Assembly (NCBI RefSeq): GCF_003945595.2
Contig: NW_024104346.1
Location: 1,054,001-1,118,000, forward strand
DNA: 64,000 bases
Origin: Pipra filicauda
Lineage: Eukaryota; Chordata; Aves; Passeriformes; Pipridae
Reading direction: 5' to 3'
Shown: in pieces, positions 10,973 to 21,730 of the stretch
Position numbering within the stretch: position 1 is the first letter of the stretch
How the letters are laid out: every line of letters starts with the position of its first letter
The notes under the pieces: generated by a model
What the model was told of the DNA's origin: nothing
The model's input: only the letters and a program-made list of their open reading frames with translations
Databases searched by the model: none
Made by a program: the position numbers and the translations under genes

Positions 10973-10975
10973 CTT
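10965..10975 (-). promoter_or_regulatory. MRPS15: YY1-type element AAGATGGCGGC
   Basis: The minus strand reads AAGATGGCGGC, an exact match to the YY1 core seen at or just after transcription starts of many ribosomal and mitochondrial genes. It lies about 30 bases upstream of the start codon. Confidence 0.7.
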
Positions 10976-11049
10976 GCCCAGGCGCGGCGGGCGAGCGCCG
11001 AGACGGGGCGGGGCGAGAGAGCGAGCGCCGAGCGCGTCGATGGAAGTGC

Positions 11050-11205
11050 CAGTCCCCACCCCGGTCCTCGTCCCGACCCCCTCCCGGTCCAGCCCTTGTC
11101 CCGGCCCTGTCCCCGCCCCTGTCTGGTCCCGGTCTCTTCCCTGTCCCCGTCCCTGTTCCCATCCCCATCCCCATCCCCATCCCCATCCGGTTCCCGATCC
11201 CGCAG
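11050..11205 (-). repeat. G-run-rich spacer between CSF3R and MRPS15
   Basis: The minus strand carries repeated GGGGAT units (mirrored as ccccat at about 11158-11188) and many other G3-G4 runs. It sits between the CSF3R poly(A) signal and the MRPS15 promoter. Such runs can form G-quadruplexes and can pause polymerase; that role is inferred. Confidence 0.6.
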
Positions 11206-11236
11206 AGGCGCCCGGGTTGTTCTCAGCACGTTCCTG

Positions 11237-11242
11237 TTTATT
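11237..11242 (-). terminator. CSF3R: CSF3R poly(A) signal AATAAA
   Basis: AATAAA on the minus strand begins 113 bases after the CSF3R stop codon (11356-11358). It predicts a short 3' UTR ending about 280 bases before the MRPS15 start codon. Confidence 0.8.
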
Positions 11243-11355
11243 GCGGAGGGGTGACAGGAGGGGACACACAGTGCGGGATGGAGCCGGGCAGCGGTGGATC
11301 CCGCATCCCGGTCCCCGGTGGCATTCCCGGTGCCGCTGCCCGGCTCCATCCCGCG

Positions 11356-11733
11356 CTAGTCCGCCCGGCACTCGTGCAGCTCCTCGGCCCCGCCGAGGCG
11401 GAGCCCCTGCAGCAGCGGGAAGCTGGCGGGGGTCTCCTCGGGGACCCACCAGTCCCCGGCGCCGTCCCCGCGGCCCCGCAGGTTCTCGTAGAAGCGGGGT
11501 CCGGGCTCGGGGAGCAGCCGCTGCCCCCGGTACCCCGCGCCGCCCACCCGCGCGTACTGCACGGGCTCGCCGGGGCCGTCCTGCCGCACGTAGGGCCGGG
11601 GCAGCGCCGAGAGGGCGGCGGGCGGCCCGGGGGGCTCCTTCCCCGGCGGCTTCCCCGGGGCCCCTTCCAGCACGGTGACGGTGGAGATGGCGGCCGGGCC
11701 GGGCTCCCTGGCGGCGGGGACCAGGAGCGGCTC
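11356..11733 (-). other. CSF3R: CSF3R last coding exon: signalling tail
   Basis: The exon encodes residues 675-799 and the stop. The four tyrosine motifs are YVRQ (722, a YxxQ STAT3-type site), YARV (734), YRGQ (742) and YENL (756, a YxN Grb2-type site). A Leu-Leu pair (747-748) lies between the third and fourth tyrosines, as the human internalisation dileucine does. [10 protein letters not shown] resembles the Box 2 area. The C-terminal FPLLQGLRL matches human FPLLQGIRV. The exon is very GC-rich. Confidence 0.92.
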
Positions 11734-14700
11734 CTGGGGACAGCGGGAGGTCACAGCCGGTGCCACCTGCCCCTGGTGCCACCTGCCCCCGGTGCCCCTC
11801 ACTGCGGCCCTGGTGGGGAGCAGGGCTGGGGGAGCGGCCACCCCGGGCTCACCTGTGGCAGCACTGCCGGCACCCACTTGCCCAGGCTGCTGTTGGCGGG
11901 GTCAGGGACGCTGGGCCAGAGCTGCTCCTTCACTCTGGGGACCAGGGGATGAGGGTGCTCAGCCAGGGGGGCTGGAACGGGCGGGCTCGGGGCTGGGCTG
12001 GCTCCTGCCAAGCTCATGGGGGGATGTCACCACTCCCAGGACCACCCTGTCCAGGGGCTCCTGGGGCAGCCCAGCCCGAGACAGGGCTCCTGGTACTCAC
12101 CTCTCGTTCTTCTGGAAGCAGATGAGCAACAGTATGAGCAGGAGAAAGGCCAGCCCCAGGGTCAGGAACAGGAACTGGATCTCAGTGTCATCTGGGAAGT
12201 GGGACAGGGTCACAGGGAACTGCGGTGGGCACCGTCAGCTGCACTGGGCCACGAGGCCGGGGCAGGACCCGGGGTCTGGGGGTGCCCTCCCCCCGTGGCT
12301 GCCCCCTCACCAAGCACTGTGGTCACCAGGGTCAGGCTGGTGCCATTGGTGCCGCCGGCAGCCGTGGATGCCATGATGTGCACCTTGTACAGGGTCGAGG
12401 GCCTCAGCCCCCGGATGACAAAGGAGCTGAGAGAGGGATTCACGGTGGCACCTGGGGACACACAGAGCTGTGGTGGAATCCCCTCCCCTGCACAGCCCCT
12501 TGGGTCTCTGCTGGCAGGACCCGACCCCTCTGAGGAGGGCACAGGGTCTGAGGAGGGCACAGGGTCTGCTGATGCCCACACCCAGCACGTCGAGGCGGGA
12601 CAGAGGGCACGGTCAGGACTCACTGGCCATGTCAGCCATGCTGTTGGCCCAGAAGATGGTGTAGTTGGTGATGAAGCCGTTCTGCACCTCCACTGGCAGT
12701 GGCTCCCAGCACAGCTCGGCCTCTGACTTGCTGATGCTCCTCAGGTGGAGCTTTGGGGCGTAGGACGGTGCTGGAAGGAGCAGGACAAGGCACCAGGCAC
12801 TGAGCAGAGCCGCTGCCTTGGGTGGGAACTGGTGTGGGGGGCCCCCATTCCCGAGGTGTGGGCATCAGGCCCTGCCCACACCGTGGGTTAGCTGAGAACA
12901 CCTCCAGAGACGAGCCAAACCCAGCCCCGCAGGCTGAGCTCTTGGGCACGGCCCCTGAACTGGGGCTGTGTGGGGGAGCACTTGTGCCTCCTTTCAGGAG
13001 GGCAGAGGCTCAGGGGGGGGGCTGGGGCAGCCCCGGGGGGCACACGTACCCCTCTGCTGGGAGTAGGCTGCGGTGTGGACGGGCATCCCAACAGCGTCCT
13101 TGTAGAGGGGGTACAGGGAGATGTTGTACCGCTGGAAAGGCTCGATGCCATCTGCAATGCAGGGCAGGGGGGCGGGCGCTCGGGGCACTGTGCCGAGACC
13201 CCCCGGCTGTGCCGCCCCCGCCCCACAGAGCCAGCCCACCCTGCCCTGGGAGCAGAGCCAGGGGAAGGAGGGAGGGTGGGGAGAGGGCTCAGGGCAGGGT
13301 TTGGTCAGGATGGGTGTCAGCCCCCCGGGACAGCCAACCAGGGGGGCAGGGACACCCGGCAGGGCAGGGACCCCCACTTACACTGGATGAGGGCTGCGGT
13401 GGCCGCCCCGTCACGCTCCAACTGCCAGCAGGCGCTGCAGTGCCCGGGCTCAGATGTCACCCGCTGCCACTCCAGGACATAGGCGGCCACCGGGGCCGGC
13501 GGTGCCTCCCAGTGCACCCTGAGGCTGCTGATGTCCCCGGGCTCGGCCCAGAGCCCGGCCAGGGGCTCACCTGCATGGGACAAGCAGCCGGGATGATGGG
13601 AGCCGGGAGCATCCTGCATCACTCCCTGGAGTCAGCCCTGCTCCTCGCCCTGGTTGTGCACCCCATGGCAGCCTGTCTGGGGGAGCAGAGCCCCCCGGGG
13701 GGCACACAGAGGCTTCAGGCACTGCCCTCACCTTTCCTCTCCAGGAGGACAACCTCGGTTGCTGCCGACTCTCCGGCGGCATTGTAGGCTGAGAGATAGA
13801 CCCTCCTGGTCCCCGTGGGCGCCGAGAAGTTGCACTCGGTGTGGGTGGTGTTGCAGACGGTGGGGGGGTCCCTGCCCCTCCTCCTGGGGCTCAGGGTGAC
13901 ACGGTAGCCCAGCACTTGCCCATTGGCCTCGTGCCGCCGTGGGGCCTGGGCACAGGGGGATGTTGGTCCCCGCGGGGCTGTCGGTCCCCGGGGTGATGCC
14001 CCTGCAGCCCCCGAGTGCCCGCCCGCCCCCGCTCACCTTCCAGCGCAGCTGCACCTCCAGCCGCCCCCCTGCCCCGGCCGGCCGAGCCCCCCACCACGCG
14101 TCCAGCTTCCCTGAGGGGGCTGCAAAAGGAGGAGCTGAGAGGGGCCAGCGCGGCCGTGCCCCAGCGCTGTGCTGCCTGCCCGGGCAGAGGGGACCCCTGG
14201 GTGACTGCACCAACCTTTCTCGTGGGTGGTGTAGTTCCTGCCCGGGCTCCACTCACTCCAGAAGGCCAGTGCTGAGCTGCGCCGGCAGCGCAGCTGGAAG
14301 TGGTACCGTGTGCCGAAGAGGAAGCCGCAGCGCTGCGCGGTGCCAGCCCGGCCCACGATGCCAGTGACCTGGTGGCAGCCAGAGTGAGGGCTGTGCTGGC
14401 TCCTGCCTCAAGCAGGAGCTGGCCCTGGTGTAGGTGTGAGGGGACACCTTGTTGTCTTCCTCCCACACGAGCACCCTGCTGCTCCCACTGCAGGACCCCA
14501 GGGAGGGTCCCGGCTCCTGCCCGGTCCCACCGCCCCGGCCGCACTCACCAGGCTCCAGGCAGGGTCCTCGGGTGCCCGGTAGCGCAGCTCACACTGCAGC
14601 TCCATGTGCTCCGTGCCCCGCGCCACCTCCCAGGCCAGGGCAACGCAGTCGGTCTGGAAGGGGATGGACTGGATGTTCTTCAGGGTTGGGGGGTCCAGCT

Positions 14701-16525
14701 TGGCTGGAGGAAGAGCAGGAGAGAGCTAGAGAGATGCCATGGTGGGCAGAGCCAGGGGCCATGGCCTCACATGCGTCTCTTGTTAATGCCAGGACCTGCA
14801 GCTGGGGTTCTGCAGCAAGAAATGGCAAGAAAGCACCCCAAACCATTTAGGAAAACAGCTTGTGGCAGGGGACAGGAGCTGGTGCATGTCCCTGCCTGAG
14901 ATAGGGCAATGCTCAGGAATGCAGCACTGGCACTGCTCTGCATCAATGCCTATGAAGGGAAAACAGACTTCGTGGGGCTTGGTGTCTGGAAGACCCCACA
15001 TTTGGGTCTGCCCACAGGTGAGTGTGGCACAGCCATGGGAGGGCTCAGCTGGTTCCTGGGCAGTCCCTCCCTGGGCTCAGAGCAAGGAGGATAAGCTGCT
15101 CCATCTGGAAAGGCTCCTTTTATAAATAGTTTATAGGCACTGGATCCATTATTAATAGACCTCCTGAATAAATGGGTAATCAATTGCTGGAGGAGCTGTG
15201 GAGTGCAGCAGGTCAACCGGCAGCTCATAACCCGCCGCACGCGCTGCTCGTGTAAGGCGGCGCTGGCACCGATTCATCCCGGCAGGACATCCATCACGGA
15301 ACCCGCCCGGAAAACGTGACCTAAAACCTGACCTGCTTTAATGGCCCTTTAATACCCCTGTCACCGCTGACGAGCTTCCCTGGCCCCTGTGCTGTCACTC
15401 ACCGACGTCCATGGGGTCGATGCAGAGATGCTCTGACTCGGCCGTGCCCAGGGCGTTGGTGACGGACACCCAGATCTCCATCTCCCGGTACAGCTGGAGC
15501 AGCGGGCGCGGCACCGTGCAGTGGCTGTGCCCGCCTCGTGGGGTGCAGCCCGTCACCGCCTGGGCTCTGCTCCTGCGGCAGCCAGAGGAGTGGGCTCGGG
15601 GTCCCTCCGGCAGAGGACGGGGCTTGGCAGGGGTTTGGCGGGGGGACCGCGGCCCCGAGGCTTACCCGGCACACTTCAGTGCCACGCTGGTGGGGAGGTG
15701 GCTGTTGGCTCCCTGCTCCCACTGGCACGTCAGCCCGTAGTCGCCGAGGTTCAGGACACAGCTGAGGTTGAGGGGCTTTGCAGGAGGGTCTGGGGGAGAG
15801 CGGTTGGGGAAGAGCCTGAGCAAGTGCCCATCCCGGGTGGGGAGGAGGGTGACACGTGGCAGCAGCACTTACAGCCCGCCCTGATCTCGGTCATGCCCAC
15901 GCGCTGCTTGGTCCCGTTCCACTCCACGCAGCACCACAGCCTGGCCTGAGTGCGGTTGAACTGGGGCAGGGTGAGCTCGGACACCTCCGTGCCCCCCGGA
16001 CCCTGGTGCTGGCTCCCAGCCACGGGCTTGTTGTCCAGCATCCAGCTGATCCGGACCTTCCCCTGCTCCAAGCCCTGGCAGAGTTCCCTCTGGATGGTGC
16101 AGGTTGCTGTGACGGCCGAGCCCAGGGTCACAACGGGTGAGCCCACGGCCACCAAGGCGCAGCCCAGAGTCCCTGCAGGCAGGAAAAGTGTGTCACATCC
16201 TGGGCACGGCTGTGACAAAGCCAGCTCAGCTTCTTGGTGCCCAGGCAGGACAGAGGGATGAGCCTCTTCCCTCAGACAGCCCCCCCAGCCCTGGAGAGGA
16301 AGAGCCGGGCGTTGGGCAAGCTGCCAGCACATGCCAGGCCTCATCCTGCCTGCGCCCGCTGTGCCACTGCTCTTCCTGCCAGCCAGGATGGGCACGGGGT
16401 GCTGTGGACAGCGGGGGCACACGCTGTGGGACAGCACAGGACGGGCCCCACTCACCGCCCGGGCAGAGGAGCAGGAGCAGGGAGAGCTGGAGTAGGGGGG
16501 GTGTCCCAGCACGGCGCCTGGCCAT
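11356..16525 (-). CDS. CSF3R: CSF3R, granulocyte colony-stimulating factor receptor
   Basis: There are fifteen coding exons: 16456-16525, 15873-16172, 15666-15789, 15403-15572, 14549-14703, 14215-14368, 14037-14119, 13732-13945, 13382-13570, 13050-13151, 12624-12770, 12311-12451, 12101-12191, 11853-11934 and 11356-11733. They sum to 2400 nt and 799 residues (human about 836), and every phase closes. It is a single-pass type I receptor for G-CSF that signals through JAK-STAT in neutrophil production. Domains in order: signal peptide 1-23; Ig-like about 24-122; cytokine-receptor homology module about 124-320 with LSCVLN, CQWE and WSEWS (310-314); three fibronectin type III domains about 325-616; membrane helix about 623-642; cytoplasmic tail with Box 1 (LWPSVPDPA, 652-660). 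Tail tyrosines at 722, 734, 742 and 756 correspond in order to the four human ones. Asn-X-Ser/Thr sites include FNRTQ and CNTTHT. Related IL6ST-type receptors are excluded by the Box 1 and tail matches. Confidence 0.97.
12101..12191 (-). other. CSF3R: CSF3R exon 13: transmembrane segment
   Basis: The exon encodes DDTEIQ followed by a roughly 20-residue hydrophobic run rich in Leu (residues 623-642), then QKNER as the positively charged stop-transfer anchor. It is 91 nt, entered in phase 1 and left in phase 2. Confidence 0.92.
14246..14260 (-). other. CSF3R: WSXWS motif (WSEWS) of CSF3R
   Basis: TGGAGTGAGTGGAGC encodes Trp-Ser-Glu-Trp-Ser at residues 310-314, in exon 6 (14215-14368). This is the hallmark of the second half of the class I cytokine-receptor homology module. 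Confidence 0.97.
16456..16525 (-). other. CSF3R: CSF3R first coding exon: signal peptide
   Basis: It encodes [23 protein letters not shown]: a basic n-region, a Leu-rich core and a small-residue end, as in a cleaved signal peptide. The start context is GAGACCATGG, favourable at -3 and +4. The donor is GGGCG|GTGAGT, leaving phase 1. Confidence 0.93.
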
Positions 16526-16551
16526 GGTCTCCTCCGCGGCTTTGGCATCAC
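16526..16551 (-). other. CSF3R: CSF3R 5' UTR part of the start exon
   Basis: A CATTCCAG acceptor (AG at 16552-16553) precedes 26 bases of leader, so at least one non-coding exon lies further upstream, as in human CSF3R. The leader contains an out-of-frame ATG at 16546-16548 whose frame overlaps the true start. I could not place the upstream exon. Confidence 0.6.
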
Positions 16552-16559
16552 CTGGAATG

Positions 16560-17060
16560 GAGAGAGCGGCTCGTCCCGGGGGTCGGCAAGGGCTGGGGGC
16601 GAGGCGGGCTGGAGGAGCCGGGCTCCATCGTCCCCGGCGCTTCCCGGAGCAGAATGTCCTTCAGCTGTCAGCGCCAGCCTCTCCCCAGCCCTTCCGACAC
16701 CTCCGCCCCCGGCTCGGCCGCCCCCGCAGGAGCCGGCGTGGGCAGCGCAGCGGAGGCGCTGGGACGGGGGTCCCGCCCCGGCCCCGCTCCCCACCCGGGC
16801 ACAGCACCCCCTGCCCGGCCGCAGCACGGGCTCAGTTTATCTCCGTTATCTCCAGCCGCTGCCGGGCAGAGATTTGCGGTTTGAGGGCGGGTGAGCGCTG
16901 GGGCGGCGGAGGGCGATCAGCTGGAGAGGGAAGCGAGTGACCGACGGCAGCACAGCCTGAGCTGCGGGTCCTGCGCACGCCCCCCGCTGTCCCCCTGCCT
17001 GGGGCTGGGAATGGCCCTGCCAGCGGCCCCTGCCTCTGTCCCTGCCCGGCCACCGGCTCA
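16560..17060 (-). promoter_or_regulatory. CSF3R: GC-rich CSF3R upstream region
   Basis: CpG-rich sequence lies just upstream of the CSF3R start exon. A first non-coding exon and promoter are expected here or somewhat further right (to about 17.5 kb), but no unambiguous TATA box or start site is visible. Confidence 0.45.
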
Positions 17061-17501
17061 TCCTCTGACCCGGCCGGGTCCCCGCCGTGTCCCAGGAGGG
17101 GCTGCCCGTGCTGTGCCCAGCTCTGGGTGCCCACAGCAGTTCCCTCCCCCCAGCCCCAGCCGACGTCCAGCGGGAGATGAGGGACTCGAGTGTGGGAAAT
17201 GGGACAGCAGCCACCCCTGAGCACCCAGCACGTGCGGCTGTCCCAGGCAGGGGACAGGGCAGAGCAGCCACAGACAAGGTGCTCAGTGGGACCTGAGCAC
17301 CACGCAGTCGTCCCTACCTCGCCCCCATCCCTGCTTCTCCTCCGTGCCCGGTGTGTCCGGTCTCCGCTCACCGCCCGCTCCGAGCGCCGGGCTCGGGCTG
17401 CCGGCGGCTGGCCGTGCTCAGCCTGTTTGCTAACATGCTGCTTTCCCCGTTAGTTCCTCAAAACCAGGGCCGTTAATTGCTGTGACGCTCTGAAGAAGGT
17501 G

Positions 17502-17518
17502 ATTGCAAAACACTTCCC
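17502..17518 (-). promoter_or_regulatory. Possible C/EBP plus ETS composite site upstream of CSF3R
   Basis: The plus strand reads ATTGCAAAACACTTCCC. TTGCAAAA is C/EBP-like, and the minus strand GGGAAGTG is ETS-like. It lies about 1 kb upstream of the start codon. Human CSF3R is known to use C/EBP-alpha and PU.1; that this site is used is inference. Confidence 0.35.
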
Positions 17519-20500
17519 TGAAGGCTGCGACCCCCTCGCTGCCGCAGGCAGGAAAGCCCAGGGCACACAGACATCCCGAGCAGCGCCAGCCCCCACCCTG
17601 CCCGCTCCAGCGGCCCGGACCTGGACCAGCTCCTCACTGCTACCGCCCTGGGGCCACCAGGCTGGGCTGGGAGACACGGTGGTGGACTTTGGGGACAGGT
17701 CCTGCGGGGGGACATGGGCTGGGGACGTGGGCCTCAAGGAGCAGGAGGCAAACCCAGCTGTGGCTGCCAGTGTGATGTGGTGCTGCCTGGGTGCAGCTCA
17801 CAGCCCCCAGCCCGTGTCTGTGCCCATGTGCATGTGGTCCAGCTTGCCCCAGAGTGAGGGGACCCACAAGATGCCCAAAGGCAGCCCATGACCCAACCTT
17901 CCCACCAGTGCTCCCAGTGCCAACCATTTACACAGGTTATTCCAGCAGCCCCTCGCCCAGGGCTGACCCGGGGCTCACTGCCCCTGAGGGACCCCCATGT
18001 CTGGAGGGATGGGGCTGCCATGGGGGGTAACCAGGGGGTTGCCCAACCCACCACGCACTCACAGCCTTCGCAAGCACGGCGGCTGTTGTGCAAACTGCTG
18101 CCAAAAGCTGGGGTGTGTGTCACCTCCACCCCCTGCGGAGCACAGTGCTCCTGGGGTGGGGGAAGCATCTGGCACTGCCAAAGACTGGGGTCCAGCACAG
18201 CCCCCTGGGAGCAGAGTGCCCTGGGGTGGGGGAAGATCTGGCACTGCCTCCCACAGAGCTGGAAGGGGGTGGCTGGGGGCTCTGACCACCGACCTCACAG
18301 CTCCCACAGTCCAAGCAAAGGCATTTTCCCCCAAATCTGCCCTGCCCAGAGGGGGCTGTGCTGCTGGCAGGGGTGGGGTGGGGGCTCAGCACCCTGGGCT
18401 GGGCCATGGGGTCGATGCCCACCACTGGCCTGGGCTGGGGGAGCTGCCCTTGCACCATCTCCCTGGGGTGGAGCAACCCCAGTATTTGGGGAGGAAGCGC
18501 AGGCCGTGCGGGCTGTTTACCAGCCGAGCAGGAATAGCCGTGGGTAGCCATGGAGACGTGGGCATCTCCGTGGGAACTGAGGGCGTAGCTGCAAACACCC
18601 AGCTGGACACCCCGTGGGGCCCCCCCGGGGTCCGTGCTGGGATCCCACGTCCCAGCGTGTGCAGGGGACCCCGCCTGCCCCCGGCCTCACCCCATCCCTG
18701 CTCCACAGGGAAAGGGCCTGTCCCGGGAGGCTCCAAGCGTGCCAACGTGCCCTGGGAGCAGGGATGGAGCGGACCTGCCTCCGTGGCACTGCTCTCGGTT
18801 CCCGTTCAGCTCTGAGTCACCCTCACAAGCCCTGGGATGGGACGGGGGACGAGGGAGGGCACAGGGTCCCATCCCTGCAGAGCCCCTGCAGCCAGAGCCG
18901 CAGGGCCTGGCCAGCCCAGGGGCAGGAGGGTGCATGAGGAGGGGGCTGCCAGGGGCAAAAGCCTGGGATGAAGCCCGAGGGTCCCACGGTGAGGCTGTGG
19001 CTGTGCAGAGGCAGGGGGGACACAGGCCATGGTGTGGGATAGCACGGGGAGCACGGTTTGGAGGGAGGGTGGGTGGGGGCTCATGAGGCAGGTTTTGGGG
19101 TGGGTGGTGGGGCAGTGGGCTCCCAGGCCATGGCACAAGAGCCTCCCAAGTCCGAGGCCATTGGGCGAGGGGGAAGGGGAAAAGGGGAAGCGGCCGTGGG
19201 GCTTTTCCTGGGTTGCAGAGCGTGGGATGGGGACTGCTGGCACTGGGCAGCAGCCCATGGACAAGGCCAGACCCCAGGGACAGCTCTGGTCACAATCTAC
19301 AGGCAGCAGCCCCACATTCAATGCTGGGGGGGGGTGGTCTCAGCTGCCTCCGTGTTTCCAGTGCTCCTGACTCCATCCCTGCTGGGTGGATCATTGCTAT
19401 TAAGCAGAATAAAGTACATTCCTGGTGTGTATCAGCTCTGCTGGCAGCAAGAACCAGCCCCCCCAAGGGCTTTTCCCTTTCTTCTTTTTATTCCCTAAAA
19501 AAATAAAATATTGCCAGTCATGTAAGATGCAAGATCTAAGTGGAAAAGCTGCTGCAGTCTCTAATGGATGAGGAGAGCTGGTTAATTGCTGCTCAATATG
19601 ATTAATTCAAACAACCCCCCCTGCAGAGGGGAGGGAGCAAAGGGCTCCCTGCTAAGCTGCCCCATGGGTGGGCAGACGTGGTCAGGACGGGACCCTCGAC
19701 TCGGGACAGCAGCACAGGGGGACACAGGGGAACGTGGGGAGCCCAGGCTGCCAGCACAGAGCTGCTCCAGGGATGGGAGCCCAGCTGGGACTCTCCTTTG
19801 TCTGCAGGCTCTGGTCTCCCAAACCCCAGGGATGCCCCTGTGCTCATCCCTGCCCTGTGCCACCACCGGCTCCTCCCCAGGGAGGAGGCTGCAAATTGGA
19901 GAGGATTGATGGTGGGGGGCTGACCTTGAACAGCTCCCAACACATTCCTGCAATTAATGAGGCAGGAGGATTAATTTCTGCGTGGCAGATCTGGGGAGGC
20001 CCTGGTGGGCATGGGGAGGGGGAGGAGGGAGAGATGAGCTGCCATTATTCATCTCTAATCTGTGAGACACCAAAGGGATGCCAGGGCTCGTCTCGGCAGT
20101 GATCCAACGGGTGCAGGGTGAGAGGGAGAGATCTCCCATGGGCCCACCTACCCCTTGCCTGTCCCTGAACTGGCTCTGCTGCCCAAGTACCTGTGGTGGA
20201 GGAACCTCCCCACGTCCGATGGCCCAGCCCTGTGCCAGCACCTCATCCCCTGCCACTCCTGGAAATTCCCACTCCTTTCTGCTGAGACGCTCCAGAGCCC
20301 ATGGAGCATCTTGTCCTTCTGCCATTGCTGAAAAGAAATCTCCCTTTGATGCTGTGCCCCACCAAACCACCAGGGCAGGGGGGTTTTTGCCCCCACCCCA
20401 TGCCCACAGTGCCAGGCAGCACCTCTGAGTCTGATCCCGGCTGCCGGTGGCCCCTCCTGACACTTCCCAGCAATCAGGCTGCAAGCACAGCACTATTATT

Positions 20501-21430
20501 TTTCTGCTCTAATAAACACCTCTGACAATAATAGAAAAAAATCGGCTTTCATCTGGAGAAAAGGATACCTGGGAATTATTTACTCAGAGTCAATAGCGGC
20601 GGGTGGGGGGCCGCCAGCCCAGGCAGGTGCCAGCAGCTGCTTGTGGCTGGAACATTGCATGGGAAAGGAGCAAAGCCCTCTCAAATGATCCCCCCTTGCT
20701 CCTGCTCCCCCATCTTGGCTGTGCTGATCAGGGGAACCCCCTCTTTCTCTGTCCATGCCACCCTGGGACACGCTGCCAGCGCCAGGCCCCTGGAAGGCAC
20801 AGGGGGGCTCCGGGTGCTTGAGCCGTGGGGTGGGAGCCCAGCTCGGAGCTGGCACCTCTCCTCTGCTGGGATCTGTGAGAGCAAGAACTGCACGGTCAAT
20901 TGAGCTAATCACAAAGGCAATGAATGTCTGCTCCGAGAGGCTCTAAACATCCCCGCTCAGAGCCAGTGACACGAGGAAATAGGAATCCAACCAAGCGGCC
21001 TCCAGAAGTGTTTTATTCCCCATTATTTTCATTAGCTGCCTTGTAATTTGATTTGTCCCTCTCCTGCTGCTGGCTGGCTCCGTGGCCAAGAGCAGTGACA
21101 ATGAGACACCGTCAGGAGCCCCGGCGGTGCTCGGGGGGGTCGGGAGTGACGCAGCTCCCCCGGCTCCGGGGCTGTGCCTGTGAGAGGGGACCGAGCTCTG
21201 ATATTGCCCCCATCTCTCGCCCAAAACCCCTCGAGGCTCAGGCTGTGGTTCCCAGCACTGCCAGTGCTCTGCCTGGGGGCACAGGGTGAGGGCCCCACTG
21301 TCAGCACCTCCCGCCTCCGGGTGCTCCTGTGCCCCTGCTCCCGCTGACATCCCGTCCCCATTATCCGCAATTTCCTTGAAAGCTGTCAGGCCTCACCGGG
21401 GCCCCTTTGCAGATGAAGAGAGGAGGAAAC
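17519..21430. other. Intergenic, GC-rich, no gene found
   Basis: Open frames here are GC-driven and have no recognisable family. AT-rich blocks with TAAT cores stand out at about 19,500-19,620, 19,940-20,060, 20,460-20,600 and 20,880-21,060 and may be regulatory. No repeat family is recognised. Confidence 0.7.
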
Positions 21431-21730
21431 AAGCAGGTCTGCATTTATCCCACTAGAAATTAATCCCCCCCTTCTTATTTAAAGGTATCAGTGAATGAGG
21501 CCAAGTTGTTAAGTGACAAAAGAAAAATGATTCTTGCCTTCCAGGGTTATTAAAATCATGTTCTACAATTTTAGCAGCCACAAGGAAGCCCAGATAATGA
21601 CAGATGATGATAATCCATCTCCAGCACAGCCTGGTCTATAATGATACTGCCCATATCTCTTGTATTACCACCAATTACTCAGCGTATAATGAAAATGTAC
21701 ATCCATTCTGGGGAGCTGCGTTTGCTGCCT
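21430..21730. promoter_or_regulatory. Candidate conserved non-coding element
   Basis: An AT-rich, non-repetitive block contains several homeodomain-type TAAT/ATTA cores and ATGATGATAATCC-like strings, set within GC-rich sequence. No coding frame or repeat similarity is evident. Conservation is not tested. Confidence 0.35.

Larger units (their letters stand above)
10580..11060 (-). promoter_or_regulatory. MRPS15: CpG-rich promoter region of MRPS15
   Basis: GC-rich, CpG-dense sequence spans exon 1 (10886-10934) and its flanks. A YY1-type element lies at 10965-10975 and Sp1-like GGGGCGGGGC occurs near 11005-11015 (plus strand). No TATA box is seen. Transcription probably begins between about 10965 and 11040, because the CSF3R poly(A) signal is at 11237. 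Confidence 0.7.

Noticed and set aside
10392..11952. Two overlapping plus-strand open frames of over 400 codons
   Set aside because: They are antisense to MRPS15 exon 1 and CSF3R exon 15. High GC content removes stop codons, and the translations are low-complexity Pro/Arg/Ala without family similarity.
15751..16827. 358-codon minus-strand open frame across the CSF3R start region
   Set aside because: It reads through the intron between CSF3R exons 1 and 2. The true exons (16456-16525 and 15873-16172) have good splice sites and join in frame to the rest of the receptor.
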